Assembly: GCA_963786445.1 (NCBI GenBank)
Contig: CAWAZU010000037.1
Location: forward strand, 11,496 to 75,495
DNA: 64,000 nt
Source: JAFKFJ01 sp963786445
GTDB taxonomy: Bacteria; Pseudomonadota; Alphaproteobacteria; Acetobacterales; Acetobacteraceae
Reading direction: 5' to 3'
Each line of letters opens with the position of its first letter. Positions within the stretch are counted from its first letter, which is position 1. Below, in pieces: positions 59,993 to 64,000 of this stretch. Under the pieces are notes generated by a model, which saw only the letters and a program-made list of their open reading frames with translations, did not search any database and had not been told where the DNA came from. The position numbers and the translations under genes are program-made.

Positions 59993-61585
59993 ATGGCCCA
60001 ACATCCACTCAAGGGAAGCGAACGCCAGCCACTGCCGGGAGCGAAGTCGGTCGGTAAGGCCGATCCGGGCGAGAGGCTGGAGGTCAGCGTGCTGCTGCGA
60101 CGCCGCGGCGGTGCCGCGCTGACGGAGCATGCCAAGAAGGTCGTGAACCGAGAAAAGGGCGGCGGCTATCTGAGTCGTCGGGAGTTCGAGCAGCGGTTTG
60201 GCGCCGATGATGCCGATATCGCCGTGGTCAAGAAATTTGCAGGCGCGCATGGTCTCGCCGTGGTGCAGGAACATGCCGGACGGCGCACTGTCGTCCTGTC
60301 GGGCACTGTGGCGCAGTTCAACGCCGCGTTCGGGGTGGACCTGCACCAATTCGAGCATCCAGGTGGCTCGTATCGCGGACGCGTCGGCGCTGTGCAACTG
60401 CCCGATGAACTGCACGGCATTGTCGAAGCCGTCCTCGGCCTCGACAACCGGCCGGCGGCCAGTCCGCGTTTCCGTGCGCGTCCTTTGCCCGGCAATCTGC
60501 GCTGGCACGCTAACGCAGACACGGCGACCTCCTTCACACCGCCTCAGATTGCCTCGCTCTACGACTTCCCTGCCGGCACCGGCGAAAGCGAGTGCGTGGC
60601 GATCATCGAACTCGGGGGCGGCGAGCGGACGGCGGACCTGAGTGCCTACTTCGCATCGCTTGGTATCCGAGCGGCGCCGAAGGTCACCGTCATCTCGGTG
60701 GACCACGGCAAGAACCACCCGACGGGTGACCCGAATGGGCCGGACGGAGAGGTGATGCTCGACATCGAGGTGGTCGGCGCCATCGCGCCCGATGCCGACA
60801 TTGCTGTCTATTTTGCGCCCAACACCGATGCCGGGTTCCTCGATGCCATTACGACGGCTGTCCACGACGCAACCAACAACCCGTCCGTCATCTCCATCAG
60901 TTGGGGTGGGCCGGAGTCGTCCTGGACGCAGCAGTCGCTGACTGCGTTCGATGCGGCATTTCAGGCAGCCGCGGCGATCGGCATTACTGTCTGCGTGGCG
61001 TCGGGCGATAGCGGTTCAAGCGACGGCGTCAACGACGGTGCCAATCACGTGGACTTCCCCGCCTCCAGCTCTTACGCGCTTGCCTGCGGAGGCACGAGCC
61101 TGCAAGCCACCGGGACCACGATCACCGACGAGACTGTCTGGAACGATGGCGCACAAGGCGGCGCCGGCGGCGGCGGCGTGAGCAGCGTGTTCCCCCTGCC
61201 GACGTGGCAAAATGGGCTGCAGGTGACGTTGACATCGGGCGGCAGCCAAGCGTTGACCATGCGTGGGGTCCCGGACGTGAGCGGTGATGCGGACCCCGAA
61301 ACCGGGTACGACGTACGGATCGATGGGACGGACACCGTCATCGGCGGAACCAGTGCAGTGGCGCCGCTGTGGGCAGCATTGATCGCGCGCATCAACTCGG
61401 CGAAGGGTAGTCCCGTCGGCTTCGTCAATCCGCAGCTGTACGGGGCGCCTAACGCCCTGAATGATGTCACGAGCGGCAATAACGGGAGCTTCCAGGCCGG
61501 GCCGGGCTGGGACGCCTGCACGGGCCTCGGCAGCCCGGACGGCACCAAGGTCGCTGCCTTGCTCGAACTGGCTCCGACGAGCTGA
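59993..61585 (+). CDS. S53 family serine-carboxyl peptidase (kumamolisin-like)
   Basis: 530 residues with an N-terminal activation propeptide (about 25-165: LEVSVLLRRRGG, YLSRREFEQRFGA) and a catalytic domain. The active-site residues are Glu253 and Asp257 in GEVMLDIEVV, Asp in CVASGDSGSSDG and Ser454 in IGGTSAVAPLWAALIARIN. A C-terminal Ca2+ site is plausible in LNDVTSGNNGSF and GWDACTGLGSPDG. It is active at acid pH in relatives. No Sec signal is visible; such peptidases are often exported without one. ATG 59993 has GGGAGG nine bases upstream. Confidence 0.92.
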   Translation: MAQHPLKGSERQPLPGAKSVGKADPGERLEVSVLLRRRGGAALTEHAKKVVNREKGGGYLSRREFEQRFGADDADIAVVKKFAGAHGLAVVQEHAGRRTVVLSGTVAQFNAAFGVDLHQFEHPGGSYRGRVGAVQLPDELHGIVEAVLGLDNRPAASPRFRARPLPGNLRWHANADTATSFTPPQIASLYDFPAGTGESECVAIIELGGGERTADLSAYFASLGIRAAPKVTVISVDHGKNHPTGDPNGPDGEVMLDIEVVGAIAPDADIAVYFAPNTDAGFLDAITTAVHDATNNPSVISISWGGPESSWTQQSLTAFDAAFQAAAAIGITVCVASGDSGSSDGVNDGANHVDFPASSSYALACGGTSLQATGTTITDETVWNDGAQGGAGGGGVSSVFPLPTWQNGLQVTLTSGGSQALTMRGVPDVSGDADPETGYDVRIDGTDTVIGGTSAVAPLWAALIARINSAKGSPVGFVNPQLYGAPNALNDVTSGNNGSFQAGPGWDACTGLGSPDGTKVAALLELAPTS

Positions 61586-61693
61586 GACGCTCAATGCGCG
61601 GGGCAGGTATTTCGGCATCTGCTGCTCCGGGCGTGGCCAGAATCGGCACGCCAGCGTAGCGGTATACCTCCCGGTCTGGTACGCTGCCCGCCG

Positions 61694-62326
61694 ATGTGCA
61701 ACCTCTACAGCATGACCAGCACCCGCGAGGCGATCCGGGCGCTATTCCGCGTCTGGCAGGACCACACCGCCAATCAGTCGCCGCTCCCCGCCGTGTTCCC
61801 CGACCAGCTCGCGCCGGTGATCCGCGTCGATCGAGACGGCGCGCGCGTCATGCAGGCGATGCGCTGGGGCTTCCCGCCGCCGCCGAACCTCGCCACCCGG
61901 CCGGTGACGAACATCCGCAACACCGCCAGCCCATACTGGCGCGGCTGGCTCAAGCCGGAGTTCCGCTGCCTGGTGCCAGCGACCTCGTTCTGCGAGTACA
62001 CCGACAGCCAGCCCAAGGTGTCGCACTGGTTCGCACTCGGCCCCGACCGGCCAATGTTCGCCTTCGCCGGCCTGTGGCGGCCCTGGACGGGCACGCGGAA
62101 GGGGGAGGCCGGCGAACATCTGCTGTTCGCGTTCCTGACGACGGAGGCCAACGACCTGGTGCGGCCGGTGCATGCCAAGGCTATGCCGGTGATCCTGACC
62201 GCGGAGGATTGGGACACTTGGCTTGAGGCGGACACGGCGACTGCCTTGGCGTTGCAACGCCCGTTTCCGGCCGAGCGGCTGATGGTGGTTTCCACGGGGC
62301 AGCGGCAGGATGGGGCGCCCCCGTAG
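61694..62326 (+). CDS. SRAP-domain DNA-protein crosslink protein (YedK/HMCES-like)
   Basis: 210 residues. It begins MCNLYSMTS, with Cys2 exposed after Met removal as the residue that links to abasic sites. RWGFPPPP, NIRNTASPYWRGWL, RCLVPATSFCEYT (catalytic Glu) and VHAKAMPVIL (His) complete the conserved set. It shields abasic sites in single-stranded DNA. It carries the full length of the family. Confidence 0.93.
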   Translation: MCNLYSMTSTREAIRALFRVWQDHTANQSPLPAVFPDQLAPVIRVDRDGARVMQAMRWGFPPPPNLATRPVTNIRNTASPYWRGWLKPEFRCLVPATSFCEYTDSQPKVSHWFALGPDRPMFAFAGLWRPWTGTRKGEAGEHLLFAFLTTEANDLVRPVHAKAMPVILTAEDWDTWLEADTATALALQRPFPAERLMVVSTGQRQDGAPP

Positions 62327-62427
62327 CTACGCTCCGGCCGCCGCGCGCACAGGTTCTTGACCAGCCGGGCGACCCGGCAGCACGCTCTGCTCGGCGACGG
62401 AACAGTGCCGCGTGATCGGAGGCCGCT

Positions 62428-62598
62428 TTGGATGAGATCGACATCTGGCGCGCCGCCGGGCTGCTGATTGAGCAACACGGCCCGCGTGCCGGATACGACG
62501 CATTGGCGCGGGCCGGCGACCCAACGGCCGACGCGATAGAGCGCCCCTGTGCCCGACCGCATCCTCATCGCCGAGATCGCCCAGGCCCTACAGGATGA
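62428..62598 (+). CDS. Small protein of an alphaproteobacterial family, possibly degenerate
   Basis: 56 residues from TTG 62428, with GGAGG five bases upstream: LDEIDIWRAAGLLIEQHGPR and AGYDALARAGDP. The start resembles a short hypothetical protein family (xEIWRxAxLLIxxHG) seen near mobile and repair genes. The end, HPHRRDRPGPTG, looks like read-through in a wrong frame, so the gene may be frameshifted. Confidence 0.4.
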   Translation: MDEIDIWRAAGLLIEQHGPRAGYDALARAGDPTADAIERPCARPHPHRRDRPGPTG

Positions 62599-62719
62599 CA
62601 GCACCGCCGAGGGCGAGACGCTGGCCTGGATCGTAAGCGGCACCGAGGGCGAAATGCTGGCGCGACCCGTTACGTCCGGGCGTCCCGGGAGGCGTGATCG
62701 CGGTTTGGCATCGAGATAG
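62549..62719 (+). CDS. Possible small overlapping reading frame
   Basis: 56 codons from GTG 62549: PDRILIAEIAQALQDDSTAE, then GETLAWIVSGTEGEM, then basic residues. The first 35 residues have sensible composition. No clear ribosome-binding site. It overlaps the preceding small gene in another frame, and might be its true continuation or the start of a partial gene. Confidence 0.25.
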   Translation: MPDRILIAEIAQALQDDSTAEGETLAWIVSGTEGEMLARPVTSGRPGRRDRGLASR

Positions 62720-62783
62720 CGAGCCTGCGATCCTCTGCAGGGCGCCACCTTTCCGCCATCCAGTGCGCGCGCCAGCAGGTCGT

Positions 62784-63311
62784 CTAGTGGGTTGCGCCAC
62801 CCGCAGGCGCGCCACCCGGCTGCATCACGCCTATCTTATCAATCAGCGCCGTCGCGGCGCCCACACATGCCGTCGTTGGCTCGCTGTCAGCGCACTTGAT
62901 GACGATCTCCGCATCGCCGCGTTTGAAGCGAAAGAACGCGCCACTCGGCATGTGGCGGTGAAGCCAGCCGCGCTCGCGTTCGCCCATCATCATACCGCGC
63001 TGCGGTCGCGTGCCCGGCTCCGCCTGCATGCCGCCCTGCTCGTCTCCCTCGGCCGCCGCTTCTTCTTCCTGTTGAGCGCGCAGGATCCGCTCCACCTCCC
63101 CAGGCGCGAGCAGGATGATCCGCCCCTGACCTGGCTCCATCACTGCAGCGCCCTCTCCCGATGGCCCGCCCGCGGCATCTCCCGGGGCGCCTTCGGGCGG
63201 CGCGCCCACTGCCGGCCCACCTGGCTGCGCGGGGTTGCTCGATGGTTGAGCTAAGGCGGCGGCAGTCATTCCAAGCAGAACGAGGCTGGCGCCAAACAAG
63301 GTGCTCCGCAT
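62784..63311 (-). CDS. Exported protein of unknown function
   Basis: 175 residues. The signal peptide MRSTLFGASLVLLGMTAAALAQ is followed by a Pro/Gly/Ala-rich region (about 25-65). The folded-looking part has MEPGQGRIILLAPGEVERIL, QQEEEAAAEGDEQGG and AEIVIKCADSEPTTACVGAA with two cysteines. AGGAG lies seven bases before ATG 63311. Not recognised; probably periplasmic. Confidence 0.7.
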   Translation of the reverse strand: MRSTLFGASLVLLGMTAAALAQPSSNPAQPGGPAVGAPPEGAPGDAAGGPSGEGAAVMEPGQGRIILLAPGEVERILRAQQEEEAAAEGDEQGGMQAEPGTRPQRGMMMGERERGWLHRHMPSGAFFRFKRGDAEIVIKCADSEPTTACVGAATALIDKIGVMQPGGAPAGGATH

Positions 63312-63460
63312 GATCAAGCTCCTGTTCAAGGACGGCTTTCCTCTTGGCGCCAGATGAGATGCCGTCGGCAGCAATGCCAACACTCGGCGGCATCCCCCTC
63401 ATCAACTTCCCACGACGGGCCAATACAACAAGGCGGCCTGGCCGAGATTGCTCCCCAGGT

Positions 63461-63643
63461 TCACGCGTCCCGCTCCCGCATCGCATCCTCCTCGAACTTC
63501 GCCCGCTCGTCTTGGGCGAGCTTCTCACGGTCGCTTGGGCGCGGTTCGTCCGTGTCTCTCGGTTCGGGCTGATGCCCGACGGTCTTGCCGTGCTTCTCAC
63601 AGCGAACCGCCGGCTGATCTGGCACCTCTCGCTTTCCTGCCAT
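63461..63643 (-). CDS. Small highly charged protein
   Basis: 60 residues, MAGKREVPDQPAVRCEKHGK, then many Arg, Asp, Glu and Pro, ending KFEEDAMRERDA. GGGAGG lies five bases before the ATG. No hydrophobic stretch; one cysteine. It may be a small regulatory or stress protein. Function unknown. Confidence 0.45.
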   Translation of the reverse strand: MAGKREVPDQPAVRCEKHGKTVGHQPEPRDTDEPRPSDREKLAQDERAKFEEDAMRERDA

Positions 63644-63978
63644 CCTTCCCTCCCGTCAGCGCTTCCGGCACAACGCCGCAGTAGCGGGTGCGTCCCGGTG
63701 AGGGCGAAGCGGATGAGGGGTTGTCGCCTTTTTACCGGGGCGGTTACGGGCCGATCGCGGGGGCAAAGCCCGCACCGCTGCCGGACCACGGCATTCCTTG
63801 CGACGCGCGCAACCCGAGACACCCCGAGACACCAAAAGCCCCGCGGGCGGGCAAACGGAGACGCGCTATTCGGTGGAGGGCAAAGCCAGCACGCGGGGAC
63901 AAAGGGGACATCCAGCGTCGTCTTGGGGGTAGATTTGGGGGTAGAAAAACCCACCATGACGCAATTCTAGGCAAAATC
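63644..63978. other. Intergenic region with short direct repeats at the window end
   Basis: No gene recognised in 335 bases. It contains a 10-base tandem repeat (CCCGAGACAC twice, 63813-63832), a hairpin GCGGG-CCCGC around 63760-63776 and a direct repeat TTGGGGGTAGA (63921-63943). GGGGGTA repeats of this kind often lie just upstream of P4-type integrase genes, near attachment sites. That link is inference. Confidence 0.35.
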
Positions 63979-64000
63979 ATGACGTTGCGTGCGGTGACTG
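63979..64000 (+). CDS. Possible start of a gene cut by the window end (integrase candidate)
   Basis: ATG 63979 opens MTLRAVT and runs off the end. Only seven codons are visible. The GGGGGTA repeats just upstream suggest a tyrosine integrase, but the visible sequence cannot confirm it. No strong ribosome-binding site is seen. Confidence 0.2.

Noticed and set aside
1..64000. CRISPR arrays, rRNA operons and intact insertion sequences
   Set aside because: No regular spacer-repeat arrays, no rRNA-like stretches and no intact transposase were seen; the only mobile gene trace is the recombinase fragment at 58701.

Overview
The window is very GC-rich and almost fully coding. It looks like chromosome of an alphaproteobacterium, most likely Rhodospirillales/Acetobacteraceae. 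The evidence is an imuA-imuB-dnaE2 cassette behind an alphaproteobacterial LexA box (direct repeat GTTC-N7-GTTC), Tat/Sec-exported binding proteins, a pqiBCA operon and a PEP-CTERM protein. The family placement is inference. No rRNA, convincing tRNA or CRISPR array was seen.

Layout. 0.1-7.4 kb: polyamine-type ABC importer (binding protein, ATPase, fused double permease) followed by crotonase, acyl-CoA ligase and class II aldolase, a catabolic operon. 7.8-9.1 kb: lower-GC GH16-like protein with C-terminal repeats. 9.3-14.7 kb: cation P-type ATPase surrounded by two HMA-like modules and at least four paralogous small membrane proteins. 14.7-33.5 kb: envelope region with exported proteins, a lipoprotein, a sulfatase, PqiBCA, proteins of the DUF2092, DUF3300 and DUF2950 type, and two AraC-type regulators, one frameshifted. 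A shared upstream element built on CTGCATAG precedes eight transcription units here. 33.6-43.0 kb: amidohydrolase, sugar-type ABC importer with a frameshifted permease, and an operon of CitE-like lyase, CoA-transferase, GntR regulator, isochorismatase-like hydrolase and polysaccharide deacetylase. 43.1-48.8 kb: SOS mutagenesis operon (imuB frameshifted). 49-58 kb: PEP-CTERM protein, E1/ThiF-nitroreductase fusion, hybrid histidine kinase plus Hpt, FeeM/PEP-CTERM-type N-acyltransferase and a dual-receiver response regulator, which together look like a small-molecule synthesis and phosphorelay system. 58-64 kb: a scar joining a decayed nifJ fragment to a serine-recombinase fragment, then an ABM-like protein, an S53 peptidase, a SRAP protein and small genes, ending at a possible integrase start.

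How they work together. The two ends of the envelope region are probably linked by one regulon (the CTGCATAG element, candidate regulator AraC). The P-type ATPase and its small partners form one membrane module. The 50-58 kb genes form a candidate signalling system.

Caution. Four genes (araC-2, the sugar permease, imuB, kinase/Hpt) have start-to-stop spans of 3n+1 bases, each with a clean reading-frame switch, and a fifth (48985-49542) has two switches. This suggests single-base insertions in the assembly, or recent decay. All family names come from reading translated sequence by eye, not from database searches.
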